Shown here piece by piece: positions 44,033 to 54,262 of a DNA stretch of 64,000 nt. The stretch covers positions 930,001 through 994,000 of the forward strand of contig NC_072814.1 of NCBI RefSeq assembly GCF_003013715.1. The letters are read 5' to 3'. The notes beneath the pieces were generated by a model, which ran no database searches, was not told where the DNA came from, and saw nothing but the letters and a program-made list of their open reading frames with translations. The stretch's first letter is position 1. Every line of letters begins with the position of its first letter. This DNA comes from Candidozyma auris (Eukaryota > Ascomycota > Pichiomycetes > Serinales > Metschnikowiaceae). Both the position numbers and the translations under genes were made by a program.

Positions 44033-44839
44033 AGTGGGAGACGGTTAACGGGTCAGACTAAACTCAGGTCAAGGGGTGGTAAAATGCTGAAGGGTGAGCT
44101 GAAAATGAAGGCAAATCAGCAAATGCGGCGATGAAAGAAAAGACCTCAGCAGGTAAATTGATAAATCTTCCGACTTGTATGAAAAATGAAGGGCTGGTGG
44201 TCGTGAGGAGCCAACTTGTTGGTGAAAAAGTGTTGTAGAGAATTACTGTGTGGGTGTTGTCGACGGGGTCTGGTGAGGTACACGACCAAAGCCAGGGAAG
44301 ATGGCATAGCGAAGCATTGAAGGTCTACAAATAGTAATTGATGTGTCTGTTAATTAAAGAGATATTCATGAAGTCGAATTCCTTTTCAATCCACGTTCAT
44401 TTGATTTTGGGTGTTTTTAGGAAAGGCAGCGTCTGAGCTGAGGTGTCCGGAGTGACTTTTTCGCAACCTCTGGAAGATAGCACAATGTAGAAAGATGGAA
44501 CATAAATGGCAGAGGGGAACGGGGTAGAAATATTACATCTAATACGTTGACGAAATGAAATTGATGATTCAATTAGTACCTTTGAGTGAATTCTACGAAT
44601 ATAATGCAAAAAGTTGATTTTTGAGGTGAGGCTGCTGATTTCGTATAGAAGGCGGAATCGTGTGCCAATATTAAAAACAGTCACCATGAGGTGACACGCC
44701 AGAGTCACAGGACCTTTGTACCAAAGTATGCCTTGATAAAAGCAGAGAAGTTAGACTAGTTACCATAGATTGGTATCACCCATAGTGTGATAAAACTTGA
44801 TTATAAGATACGTTGCTCAAGCTGTGGCTCCGGGCTGTT

Positions 44840-44849
44840 GGCTGCAAAC
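44840..44849 (+). promoter_or_regulatory. GGCTGCAAAC element upstream of the PMU1-like gene
   Basis: 422 bp before the ATG at 45271; identical over ten bases to the copy before PMT4. Confidence 0.4.
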
Positions 44850-44987
44850 GCATTCCACTGAGCTCGGTGACTACTTCTGTACCCAGTCAACCAGATGATG
44901 CAGGTTGTCGAAAAAGTCCAAAAGACAAGACACAAACACGGCAGCCAAGCAAAATAGCCATCGCCTAATATCCTTGTTTCTACATCT

Positions 44988-45069
44988 CACATACTGACAC
45001 AATGCCACTGAGCGGGCAGCGACACCCCACGTACTGTAACACAATCCTACCGAGCGGGCAGCGCCAAAG
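44988..45069. repeat. Imperfect direct repeat, two units of about 41 bp
   Basis: Both units start CAC, then RTACTG, share ACACAAT and end in GAGCGGGCAGCG. The second carries a short insertion. Confidence 0.6.
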
Positions 45070-45270
45070 ACGGCTCCTAGTTTAGTTGCTCTCCGACACA
45101 CCACTACTTTACATCACAGTACATAATTGCTTCATCAGCAGGGCTCTTGAGGATTTTGCTTTGGCTGCCCGGGTGGAGCAACCTTTGCAATTACTAGTCG
45201 GTGGGTTCTACCGGCATGCGCCGCCTATGTCGCACCCACGGTTTGAGCAACTGGGACACGCTCACTTTAT

Positions 45271-46293
45271 ATGTTGACGTGGATCTCGCTTTCGATTCTC
45301 GCTCTCGTTTCCATTGCCACTTACTTCGCCATGTCGACTTTACCAGACGGAATCGACGTGTTCAACTCGACCATAAAAACAGACGACAGAAACGCCTACA
45401 AGAATGCCTTGGCGGAACACGCTGACTGGAACCACTGGTCGTTCGAGGTGGTGGACGGTTTCTTCAAGCAGCTGTTGCCAGAGACTGACGAAACCACATT
45501 CGACTACTTCAAGGAGAATTTCGGCAGAATAAAGCTGTGGGATCAGACGTTCAAGGAGCTCGACCAGCTCAACGAGGAAGCAGACGACGACACAGTATAC
45601 AAACTCTTCTTCTTGGGCCGCCACGGGCAGGGTTTCCACAATTTGGCCAACTTGAAGTACGGTGAGAAGGAGTGGAATAGACACTGGCTGCGTGTATGTG
45701 GCGACGGAGAGATCACATGGGCTCCAGATCCAGAGCTCACGGATTTGGGCATCTCCCAGGCCAAGGATAACCTGAATCAGATCGCCATTGAGAAGAAAGA
45801 CGGGATGAGGTTGCCTTCCAAGTACTACCTGTCTCCGTTCCGTCGTTCTGTCGATACACTCATAGGAACCTGGGAGGAGCACGTGAACATCAAGGAGGTG
45901 GCTCCATTGATCAAAGAAGATTTTAGAGAAACGATTGGTATACACATTTGCGATAAGAGATCGCCTAGAAGTGTAATAGAGAAAAAGTACTCCGGCAGAG
46001 GCTTCCAGATCGAGGATGGCTTTGAGGAGGAAGATATTTATTTCAAAAATGACTATAGAGAGAAAGTGTGGGAGCAGGCCTTGAGAATGAACGGACTGTT
46101 TAACTACATTTTCGACAATACCGACAGGAAGAAAGATCTGTTTGTCAGTATCACCTCGCATTCTGGATCCATCAGAACACAATTGATGGTTTTAGGACAT
46201 CGTGCATTTGCCATTGGCACTGGAGGGATGATTCCTGTTTTGGTGAAGGCGAAGAAGTTGGATGAAAAGGGACTCACAAAGATCATTATGTGA
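45271..46293 (+). CDS. Pmu1-like histidine phosphatase (phosphoglycerate-mutase fold)
   Basis: 340 residues. The catalytic RHG motif is Arg117-His118-Gly in FFLGRHGQGFHN, followed by LANLKYGEKEWNRHW and LTDLGISQAKDN. A middle block RETIGIHICDKR and a second His in SITSHSGSIR near 296 complete the histidine phosphatase set. This pattern is that of yeast Pmu1 and YOR283W relatives, broad-specificity phosphatases rather than glycolytic mutases. The N-terminus (1-20) is hydrophobic and could be a signal or anchor; a start at Met21 (45331) would remove it and give a cytosolic protein. Substrate unknown. Confidence 0.85.
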   Translation: MLTWISLSILALVSIATYFAMSTLPDGIDVFNSTIKTDDRNAYKNALAEHADWNHWSFEVVDGFFKQLLPETDETTFDYFKENFGRIKLWDQTFKELDQLNEEADDDTVYKLFFLGRHGQGFHNLANLKYGEKEWNRHWLRVCGDGEITWAPDPELTDLGISQAKDNLNQIAIEKKDGMRLPSKYYLSPFRRSVDTLIGTWEEHVNIKEVAPLIKEDFRETIGIHICDKRSPRSVIEKKYSGRGFQIEDGFEEEDIYFKNDYREKVWEQALRMNGLFNYIFDNTDRKKDLFVSITSHSGSIRTQLMVLGHRAFAIGTGGMIPVLVKAKKLDEKGLTKIIM

Positions 46294-46645
46294 TGTGCGG
46301 CTTCCCAAGACGACTTAATTACCTCCGTTGTATTGATCCTTAATATTATGTCGAATGAGAAACAAAATACCCACGTTGAGCGAAAAAGTGAAAATTTCCA
46401 ACCGGAATTTGAGCCGTCTAAAACAGCTGGATAAGTTCACCTACAGTAGTCGGCATTTTAAGCCTCCGATTTGATATAATTAAACCTACAGCCAACATAT
46501 ATATTTTAGAAAATATGCATACAAGAGCCGAACGACTCTAAAATAAATACAGACGCATTGCTGCAATTTGACCCTCTTCTGAGAGGAATATCCTTCACAT
46601 GGATACTTTTTGTGTTCTCTTATTTCATGGAATTATTGCTTTAGA
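46294..46645. other. 352-bp convergent intergenic region
   Basis: Between the 3' ends of the PMU1-like gene and the zinc-cluster gene. AT-rich, with a TATATATA run near 46497. Nothing else recognised. Confidence 0.5.
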
Positions 46646-48024
46646 TTAGAGCAGAGAGCCTTCCGCACTAGAGAAGACCTTCCAATTATCATCTAGGTTG
46701 AGGTCGTGGTACATGGCATCGTCAGATAAGGGGAACGTAACAAAGTCGTCCATTTCAGGCGACTGAGTGTCAGTGCTGTCGAGAAAAGGAGGGGAGGTTA
46801 TCGAAGGGTTGGGAACGGCTGTAGGGGCTATAGTATTAGGTGCGTTAGCCCGCAAAGGAGGAACATCCTGGCGGTGATTGTAGTTTGCAGAGTGGACATG
46901 GCTCTGGCCAAAGGGGTGACTTGCAGCCCTCAGCTTATGAACATGGTCACCAGGGCGAGGTCTGAACAAGCTATCTTTGGAAGTCAGCGGTCTCCTCATG
47001 CTCCTTGCTGGCTGAAGCATAGGCTGAGGCGTCGTCAGCACCGCCAGAGAAGGCATCGTTGAATCACTATATGCCAGGAGCAGGTTCATTGGTGTCATGC
47101 CCAGGGCCAGTCCCAGCAGGAGAGCACTTGGAGAGGTTGGCCCAATGTCGTGGTTTTCTAGCCTGGCTGCTAGCGACGCCAACAGCAGCAGCAGACTGGA
47201 AGCACCCGTTGCATCGGCGAAGATCTGAGCGCTAGGACGGCGCTCGTGCAATTCTGCTCTGGTGACAAGAGGGCTTGTTTCCTGCTTGAATAGACTTTGT
47301 GGAACAACATTTGCTGAATTGCTCGAGCCGTACCCTGCCAACGAGATGCCATCCATCGAGAGCTGGTCGGTTATCAAGGATGAGTAGCTCGAGTACTGGT
47401 GCCGCAGGTCTTTTCTCGACGCCAGCCCAGAGCGAACAGACCGGTCCAGCGCCAGCAGCGGATGGCGACCTACTCTCTTGTGGCCGTGCGCCTGAGGGTT
47501 TTCCTGGTCAAGCCGCGTGACGAATTCCTCGTCTTCTGTGTTGTCACTGTCTCTCTCCTTGGGAGGTTCCTTCGAGATGCTCCTGTAAACATCAGCGACA
47601 GTGCCTCCCAATCCACAGGCAAATTTTTTAGAAGGCTATGTTCTGAGATCAAATGATCCACAACCTCGTTGATTGGCACGTAACCTTCTCTTTTATCTGT
47701 GTCCTCGTCAACAGGCAGTAGCTTCGCATGCTCCAGCCGTGCCAGCTCCATGAGCTTCGCAAGCCAGGGCAAGTGTGGTTCCAGCAAATGGATGATCTTC
47801 TCCAACAGCCTGGTGAGCAACTCAACTCTTGTCTCGAGTAAGTCTACATAACCCGGCGGATGGCTCTTCTCCTTGTTCTTGCGCTTATCTGTGAAGGAGC
47901 ATATTCTGTTATCGGCGATACACCTCAGACATGGCTTGCGACCGTCACATTTGGTCTTTTTAATACGGCACGAGTCGCAAGCCTTGCCTATACGTTTTTT
48001 GCGGTGGTGATCTGGCGACGACAT
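46646..48024 (-). CDS. Zn2Cys6 transcription factor (FCR1-like), split by a frameshift
   Basis: The N-terminal frame (48024 down to 47470) encodes a fungal zinc cluster, CDSCRIKKTKCDGRKPCLRC (six cysteines, residues 16-35). A basic linker and a GYVDLLETRVELLTRLLEK coiled coil follow, as in Candida Fcr1-type regulators. After about residue 140 this frame turns into unnatural Arg/Thr-rich residues and stops. The next frame (-1 relative, open from 47635 to 46646) continues with normal Ser/Pro-rich sequence and an acidic end. One extra base near 47600-47630 would join them into a 459-residue protein. The total span is one base short of a multiple of three. The Fcr1 name is tentative. Confidence 0.75.
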
Positions 48025-51000
48025 TGCAGAAAAGGTCTAACGAGGATCCCCATGGGAGTATATGTTCCCACGCTGACTAATGTTGCAGACTGGGGAAGTC
48101 CAGGAAGGGAAGATGAGAAGATGTGAAAGCAGTTTGTCAAGGAAACAAAAACAGAAATTCAATGTAATCGAAGCCTAGGTGAGGGGGCTCTATGGCTTTT
48201 TATACCAGACAAGCTCCCGCACGTCAGGGTCCTGCTAGTTTATATGCTCTTGGCTCATGGAGGTGTGAGCATCAGCACAAGTGCAGAGCGCCTGTAAGTT
48301 GCATGGCAGCATAGGGTGAAAAATAAAGAAAGGCTGCAGCAGCTGCGCGAGCACGTCAAGCAGCAGCCAGAGAGAAAGTGAAAAAAAAGAATAAATGTCC
48401 AGACTTTTTGACACTAGAGTGGAGGTAGAACCCGCCCGAAACAATCAACAACGTCACGACTGAAAATTGTACTCTCGAAGCGGTGACGCCCGAGAGCGAT
48501 TTTTCCGAGACGTTTCCCATTCATACCACAAAGTAGGCAATTTTAGGTCACTGGTTCGATCTCCACGGAGCATTGTTCGGTACCGCAGCCGTTTTCAGCA
48601 TTTTCCCGCCATTCATCGGCTCGGGCATGCCCCAGGCCGCCATGCACCAATTTCTTAAGACAGTCTCGAATCGGGTGGCTCCAATAATAAAACCGACGAC
48701 CCGTTGCCCTTTCTCGATTTCCCATACTTGAGTTTCACTCTGCAGTTACCACCGATCTCCCCTCTATTTTACTTGATTTTTTTTTCTCCCATATCCTCTC
48801 GAAAACTCTCAACCACTTCCTCGGATCCGGGGCCGAAAATCTCGCCCTACCTGCCTCATGACTACCCACCCAAACGGCTTAGTCGCGGGCATGCGTGGAT
48901 ATCCTGGCCTCTTTGTGAATGCTGCGAGATTTCCTGTTTTTTGCTCCTTCGGTCGAGGTTAACTATGTGCGCTCGGCTCGGCAATCCAGCTTCCGGCCTT
49001 GGGGGCTTCTAGAGGAGTTCCTTTTTTTTTCTCCACAGGTTCGGGTACCTTGCCAATATTCTCCGTTCACGTTCAATGGCTGACGCAAGCCGTTCAGAAA
49101 ACCACCCACCCTTCCTGCTTTCCCCGACCTCATGACCACGCTTGGTTAACGTGGGCTTCGTGGTGGCTGCTTCAGTGCTGCCTTAGTATTCTTCACCGGA
49201 CATTAGTCAGTGCGCACTAGTCATGGTGAGTAAACTGGGGCAGACCTTCTAGGCTCGCCTGATGCTCCTCAATTCCATTCCATTCCTTTCCAGCCTCGCC
49301 AGGCTCGCCTTTTCCTCCTCGTGTTCCTTCCCAGCCTTGCCAGTTTCCCGCCTCCCCATCCTTTCAGCCTCCCGCTCCTTTGAGCATTTATCCGAGCTCC
49401 TCTCGCACACTTTTGTCTCTCGGTACATTGTGCTTCCGAAAAAAATCGCGGCTGACTCTGCCTCAGCACCCTGATCCCTGGCCCCCCCATGAGGCCGTTT
49501 TAGACCCCCCCCTCGCCCAAGTCTCTCGCCCGAGCCCTTACCTCTTTTTTTCGCCTTGAACCCTCACCGTTCTCGCTTCAGCAATCACAAACGGGCGGCC
49601 TTTTGCCGACGCACCTCTACAAACCGATCTTGCCTAACTCTTCTTTATTGTCTCAGGTAATTTGAGGCAAAGTTGCTGGCTCAAAGTGTCCTTGTAGGGT
49701 CTTGCCGTGCAGAGATGTTTGCAACCATAATCCCAGGCGCTTTTTGGCGCCGGCAGGGCCGAGATTCCATGGGATTGTTGACAAAGCCGAAAAAAATATG
49801 ACGAGCTTCTGCTTCCCGTAGTGAGTTGGCGTTTCTCGAAACTTGGCTAGTATGTTTCCCAGTCGAGAATGTTCGGTGTGTTCCCAAAGTGGCATTATCA
49901 CCGATCGGCCCGGCCTGGTCCTGAGGGCTCCTTAGCGCACCAGAACATCGACAAAAATGACATTTAGTTGCATTTAGACAATTAGTTCATGCGGCATCTA
50001 GGCTGAGACGCTGTCTCTCGTGATGCTAGGATTCTGCCCAATGGTAAAACAAACATTCGTATTGATGACCTCATGTGTTGATCAATGGGTAGAATATTGC
50101 TGATGAAATTTGTGGTCACACCAGGTATTGTTCAAGGTGGCTGCCGTTCTTGAAAAGAGATTGCAGCTCTCTGGAAAAACCGTTTTTTTAATAAACCGGT
50201 AAAATATCTCTATAAGCTGGTCATTTCCCTCCTCAGCGACCATTCAGGCTGATTTTTGCCAGCAACGGTGGTGTCCAAAGGGTATCCAAACTAATCAAGC
50301 CCAGAAGTTCAACAGATCAAAGCTCGCAGCAATACATATCACTGAATAATTTTTGCCTTGAGCTTTGGCGAAAGAAGTAACCGATACTCATGACGAATCG
50401 ATTTGAAATTGACAATCTACACCTCAGAATCAGGTCTCGCTTTGTGTCCGCTGCCTGAGTCTGATGAAACCAACAATTTTGTTCATGGGCAGCTAATGCT
50501 ATCTTTCCTTGCATCGAGATTGATTTTTTTTTTGGACCGTGGTAATGATGTAGACCATTATCGAGCACATCTGGGAAATGACGTATCAACGAATGATGGA
50601 CGCTCGAGAAATAATCATTCACCACAAGAAGATGTTCCCTTGGATCAGGTACCCATGAGAGGCAAATTCGAAAGCACCAGCGTCTGCGACATGAGTATTT
50701 TGTCTGTAGCGTGCTTACAGGCTCAAAGGCAGCCCTCTGCAACACCAATGACAGTGCAAATCATGATTAGCTGCAATGACCATCTTGGAGCCAAATTTAT
50801 ACGAAAGGAACTCCCAACTTGCATCTGAAGTTACAAGAAAATTGTTCTCACGGCTCTGAGCGAAACTTCGGTGGTATATGCTCTATTAGTTCCTCAAATG
50901 GTTACAGATTGTCATTTCAAGGTGGAAAACCAAGCGAATGATTCTTACTTCCAAAACGCTCGGGAGTTCAACGCTCTCTATCTTTGACAGAATGGAGTCT

Positions 51001-51342
51001 GGTAGTCAGTTTGACTCGTCATTTTTGCAGTCTCAGAAGAAGACGTAGCGCTATATGATATCCGTGGACACCTCCAGCCTCCGTGGTATTACATTTGGAG
51101 TCTTAGAAGAAAGAATAGCCGATTTGAACAAACCCAGTACCTCTTCTACCTCTGAAAAGGGGCCCCTCAAGTTGAAACAAGTGCGAGAGGCTCGAAACGC
51201 CGGCAGGAGATTCTCTACAAGATTCTGAACATATTAGGCGAAAAAAATTCGAAGAAAAGGCCTTTGTCTCGGACTTCTCACTATGAGCAAACTTTTAGAT
51301 ATTGTCATGATTATGCTTGCACACCCATCCACTGTGTAGACG

Positions 51343-51416
51343 GGTTCTGTGGTCTAGTTGGTTATGGCGTCTGCTTTACACGCAGAAAGTCCCCAGTTCG
51401 ATCCTGGGCAGAGCCA
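51343..51416 (+). tRNA. tRNA-Val(TAC)
   Basis: 74 nt. The acceptor stem pairs GGTTCTG with CAGAGCC (one T-G wobble) and the discriminator is A. It contains TGGTCTAGTTGGTTATGGC, anticodon loop CTTTACACG with anticodon TAC, and the T-arm GGTTCGATCC-type sequence CAGTTCGATCCTG. It closely matches yeast tRNA-Val. No intron. Confidence 0.95.
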
Positions 51417-51427
51417 TTTGCGTTTAC

Positions 51428-51435
51428 TTTTTTTT
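51428..51435 (+). terminator. Pol III terminator of tRNA-Val
   Basis: A run of eight T, 12 bases after the tRNA end. Confidence 0.8.
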
Positions 51436-51458
51436 TGGCCTGGAGGGGCTCTCTTCGC

Positions 51459-51477
51459 ACGCGCATTTTTTGTGCGC
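51459..51477. repeat. Small GC hairpin
   Basis: CGCGCA, seven-base loop, TGCGCG, directly after the tRNA-Val transcription unit. Role unknown. Confidence 0.5.
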
Positions 51478-51952
51478 GCGGGCCCAGGCCAACCAGCGCG
51501 TGCGCCTGCACAGGGTCCCCAAGGCAGGCTAGCGCTTCCCCAGTATGGCCATGGCTGGCTACAAAGGCACGAAAAAAAAAAAAAAAAACCTACTCATGGC
51601 CTCTGCAGTAGCGGACGCTTCCCGGGGCCAGTATATAGGGCGAGGCATCGCCAGCTGCAAAGAATTCCAGCAAGAAGCTGGCTGGGGACTTATTGGCCAC
51701 AGAAAAGACGAAGCAGACTCACAAACAAAAACGACCAACCCACCAATCCACACAGCATTCTTTGACCACGGAGCACGCTAGAAAAGTTCCTCCTTGCTAA
51801 TCCCCCTACCCCAGAGTTGCAACCCGACCGCAAAGTGCACCAGCAGTAGCCTGAGCACAAGACCAGAAAGAACAAGCAAATCCCAGCAAAGGTGAGAGAG
51901 ACAAATAAAACACCAACAAGGTAAATAGACCGTCAGAGTCAAAGTCAAAGCC

Positions 51953-52010
51953 AAAAGGGAAAAAAATAAAAAAAAAATAAAAAAAAAATATAATAAAAAT
52001 AAAAAGGAAA
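51953..52010. repeat. A-rich tract
   Basis: Nearly pure A with scattered T, about 90-145 bases before the ATG of the 165-aa gene. It may be a nucleosome-excluding promoter tract. Confidence 0.6.
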
Positions 52011-52098
52011 GCTTGAGTTACGTTCATTCAAGTCCCACCCACCGCAGCCTCCACAGCATCTTCTATATCCAAATCCTTCCCAAGTCCCTCGCTCCCAC

Positions 52099-52596
52099 AT
52101 GAACTTCTCGCCCGCCAAAAGAAAAAACGAGTGCGACGAGGAGCGCAAAAAGGCCCCCAAAACCCTCTCTGAGGCCGACCTCCACGCAGTCACCTCGCTG
52201 AACGAATGGCCCGTCTACAACCACCCGCAGGGAGGCACCATCAAAATCACCCCCTGGGGAGCTCTTCGCCAGTACATCGCCAACGGCGAGACGGTGACGC
52301 GTTTTGAGGACGTTTCGTTCACCGACTACGACTTTGGTGTGGCGGCACCGTGTCCACCGGTGGCAGTCGTGGGTCCCGTTTCGCAGCAGCCGCTGGAAAT
52401 GCCCTCGACGCCCATGTCGCTCGGACTGAAGTGCTCGTCGCCGGCGCCCGAGGTGCGAGTGAGTCCTTGGTGCGAGGCCGAGGGCTACGTTGTGGACGGG
52501 TACCGGGGCGAGCAGGGCGAGCAGGGCGAGCAGCGAGGGTTTGAGCGGGAGCAGGAGCATTTTTTCGGCATGATGGACCAGGACGGTGAGGACTAA
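52099..52596 (+). CDS. Uncharacterised 165-aa protein
   Basis: I do not recognise it. It has a clean ATG, a C-rich pyrimidine leader and an upstream A-tract typical of yeast promoters, and GC-rich codon use unlike a random frame. The N-terminus is basic (SPAKRKNECDEERKKAPK). The middle block NEWPVYNHPQGGTIKITPWG, then LRQYIANGE, looks like a conserved peptide motif. The second half is Pro/Ser-rich with two SP sites and a (Gly-Glu-Gln)3 run encoded by three exact 9-bp repeats. The C-terminus is acidic. It may be a small intrinsically disordered regulator; no function is claimed. A 190-aa antisense frame over it looks like a shadow. Confidence 0.65.
   Translation: MNFSPAKRKNECDEERKKAPKTLSEADLHAVTSLNEWPVYNHPQGGTIKITPWGALRQYIANGETVTRFEDVSFTDYDFGVAAPCPPVAVVGPVSQQPLEMPSTPMSLGLKCSSPAPEVRVSPWCEAEGYVVDGYRGEQGEQGEQRGFEREQEHFFGMMDQDGED
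52507..52533 (+). repeat. Three tandem 9-bp repeats (GGCGAGCAG)
   Basis: Exact repeats in the 165-aa gene, encoding GEQ three times; prone to length change. Confidence 0.9.
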
Positions 52597-52942
52597 GGTG
52601 GCAGCTGCTGGCAGCTGTTTGGCAGCTATTAGCACTGCTTATTGTTGCTAGCAGGTTCTAAGGCATCATGCATTCCCTCATTCCCTCATTCCTTCTAGTT
52701 TCACCTTCGCTGATTCCCGTTGAGTTCGTGCCCCCCACTATCAAAGCTGTATTATAGGGCCGCTTATGACTGGCTGCAAAATATGCACATCTCTGGAACA
52801 CGCCCTCCCAGGGCCATCAAAATCCCTACGAAACCAATTGTCACTCACGGCCATATTCCTACAGGACGTGCAACCTGGCTATTGGTGGTGCCTGCCAGTC
52901 AATGGCATGGCTATGTATTATTCGTAACTCATTACTGTATTA
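52597..52942. other. Convergent intergenic region with short tandem repeats
   Basis: Starts with three GGCAGCT-containing repeats of 10-11 bp (52600-52630), then three 8-bp CATTCCCT/CATTCCTT repeats (52671-52694) and a GGCTGCAAAA at 52772. No gene seen. Confidence 0.6.
52772..52781 (+). promoter_or_regulatory. GGCTGCAAAA element (3' region, exceptional position)
   Basis: Lies between two convergent genes, so it is not obviously in a promoter. Confidence 0.25.
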
Positions 52943-54262
52943 TCATTGGCAGTCAATGCTCACTAACCCCTTGTCGTCCACGTAGTACTCCTTGCACGCC
53001 CGCGTCAGCGTCTCCAGCAAGCTCTTGAACTGCTTCTGGTACGTCTTCACAACAGAACTGAATGTCATGGGCAGAATGAATACCCGCCCGTTCTCATTGA
53101 CGTTCAGGGCATCGTTCTTCGGGAGCATGCGCTCGTAGTTCAGTACCGTCACCCACAGCCCGACCCACTTGTCGTACAGATTGAGCACCGGGATGCAGTT
53201 GGTGATGTACTGCTTCTCCACCGGGGAAAAGTACTCCTCGAGACACGCGATTTTTGTCCCGTAGATCTCCACGCTGTAGTCGTTGTAGTTTGTGCATGCT
53301 GTTTCGTTGGTGCATCTGCTCATCACACTGTCACTGTCCGAGTCAGACGAGCTCGATGTAGAACTCTCCGAGTAGAGCAGGCTGCGTTTGGAATCGCCTT
53401 GAAAGCGCCCAAGCGCCTCTCTGGCAGCTGCACTGAGCAAGGCAATGTTCGAAGCTGAGTAGTCCCGTGGAATACTCTTGAGCCGGGTGACGTTTCTGGT
53501 ATCGAGGGAAGAGGCCAAATCGCGCCCAATGCACAAGTTTCGGTACCAGTGTACCATGGAGTAGAAGGACCAAAAATGCAAAAGAATCTGGCAGTACTCG
53601 ATGCGGAGACGCAACGTGTTTCTATACTTGAGAAGCGCCACCGCACTCGTCGGTGACGTCTGGTCCTCTTTGTAGCTCACTGAGTTCGTGGAGGGCGCCT
53701 CCCCCACTTGCAAGTTCAGCAACGTGAAGCTGTGCAACATCTTGCCCCTGTGGTATCTGGCAAAAGCCGTTGCCGTTGCCACGTCGCTCGTGGGTTCTAG
53801 GAGCATGCCGTTATTGGCAAACTGTGAAAAAGCTGGCAACTGCGCAAGCTTTTTCTCTGCCTTGTGCGAGACGAATTTCTTGCGAAGCTTCCCAAAAACG
53901 TTGGGCCCGTGCTCCACGGAGTCTTCTCCATAGGCGTCGCCGTCAAAAACATAGTCGTCCGAATTACTTGAGGAGATCGAATTCAGCCTTGGACTCCTGT
54001 TGTCATGGTTTTGGTGATGAAAAAGCACCTCTACCATGCTTGCCACGGCCTTATCCTTGAGCTCGTAGATGTTGAGCTGATTTGAATTTAACTCCAAAAA
54101 TACAGCCTTCATCAGGCCCACCGACCCCAGCCACGGCGTGTCAAACTCCTTTTTAAGTAGAGCCACGCCTGAAAATACTAGCGACGGCGTGTAGTTTGGG
54201 ATCTTGTCAGCCTCGTACGGAGGTAGAGGCAGCTCGGCTTCGGTGTATGAAGGTAGTATCAT
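52943..54262 (-). CDS. PH-like domain protein (YHR131C-like, tentative)
   Basis: 439 residues from ATG 54262; the open frame upstream begins with TTG. The N-terminus LPPYEADKIPNYTPSLVFSG leads into a strand-rich region interrupted by inserts, including FLELNSNQLNIYELKDK, which resembles a PH-domain core. An Arg/Tyr-rich helical part follows with a strand pair and helix around HWYRNLCIGRDLASSLD, like the final PH helix. Ser-rich inserts occur near 300-330 (SSTSSSSDSDSDS). The C-terminal helical part ends VSIDCQ. Fungal proteins of the YHR131C type have a similar split domain, but this is from recall. Confidence 0.6.
   Translation of the reverse strand: MILPSYTEAELPLPPYEADKIPNYTPSLVFSGVALLKKEFDTPWLGSVGLMKAVFLELNSNQLNIYELKDKAVASMVEVLFHHQNHDNRSPRLNSISSSNSDDYVFDGDAYGEDSVEHGPNVFGKLRKKFVSHKAEKKLAQLPAFSQFANNGMLLEPTSDVATATAFARYHRGKMLHSFTLLNLQVGEAPSTNSVSYKEDQTSPTSAVALLKYRNTLRLRIEYCQILLHFWSFYSMVHWYRNLCIGRDLASSLDTRNVTRLKSIPRDYSASNIALLSAAAREALGRFQGDSKRSLLYSESSTSSSSDSDSDSVMSRCTNETACTNYNDYSVEIYGTKIACLEEYFSPVEKQYITNCIPVLNLYDKWVGLWVTVLNYERMLPKNDALNVNENGRVFILPMTFSSVVKTYQKQFKSLLETLTRACKEYYVDDKGLVSIDCQ

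Larger units (their letters stand above)
44033..45270. other. 1.2-kb divergent promoter region TPD3 / PMU1-like gene
   Basis: No gene seen. Contents are a GGCTGCAAAC element at 44840, two imperfect direct repeats of about 41 bases at 44988-45069, and a TTTGGCTGCCC near 45161 that only partly fits the element. Confidence 0.5.
48025..52098. other. 4-kb gene-poor region containing tRNA-Val
   Basis: No protein gene I can support. From about 48.7 to 49.65 kb the plus strand is strongly C/T-rich. At 50-51.3 kb the sequence is unremarkable, with short frames only. tRNA-Val is at 51343. After it come a GC-rich stretch with a hairpin (51459-51477), a 17-A run (51572-51588) and an A-rich block (51953-52010) just before the 165-aa gene. 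Confidence 0.6.

Noticed and set aside
45340..46182. 280-codon antisense frame over the PMU1-like gene
   Set aside because: Shadow of a gene with clear catalytic motifs on the other strand.
47590..47635. Intron joining the two frames of the zinc-cluster gene
   Set aside because: No GTATGT-type 5' site or branch box between the frames, and the possible interval is too short for an intron.
48025..52098. Regional centromere in the gene-poor interval
   Set aside because: Size would fit, but the DNA is not AT-rich, contains a tRNA gene and C/T-rich promoter-like sequence, and nothing points to CENP-A.
52063..52635. 190-codon frame opposite the 165-aa gene
   Set aside because: Leu/Arg/Val-rich without motifs. 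The plus-strand frame has the better start, leader and composition, though this choice is less certain than the others.
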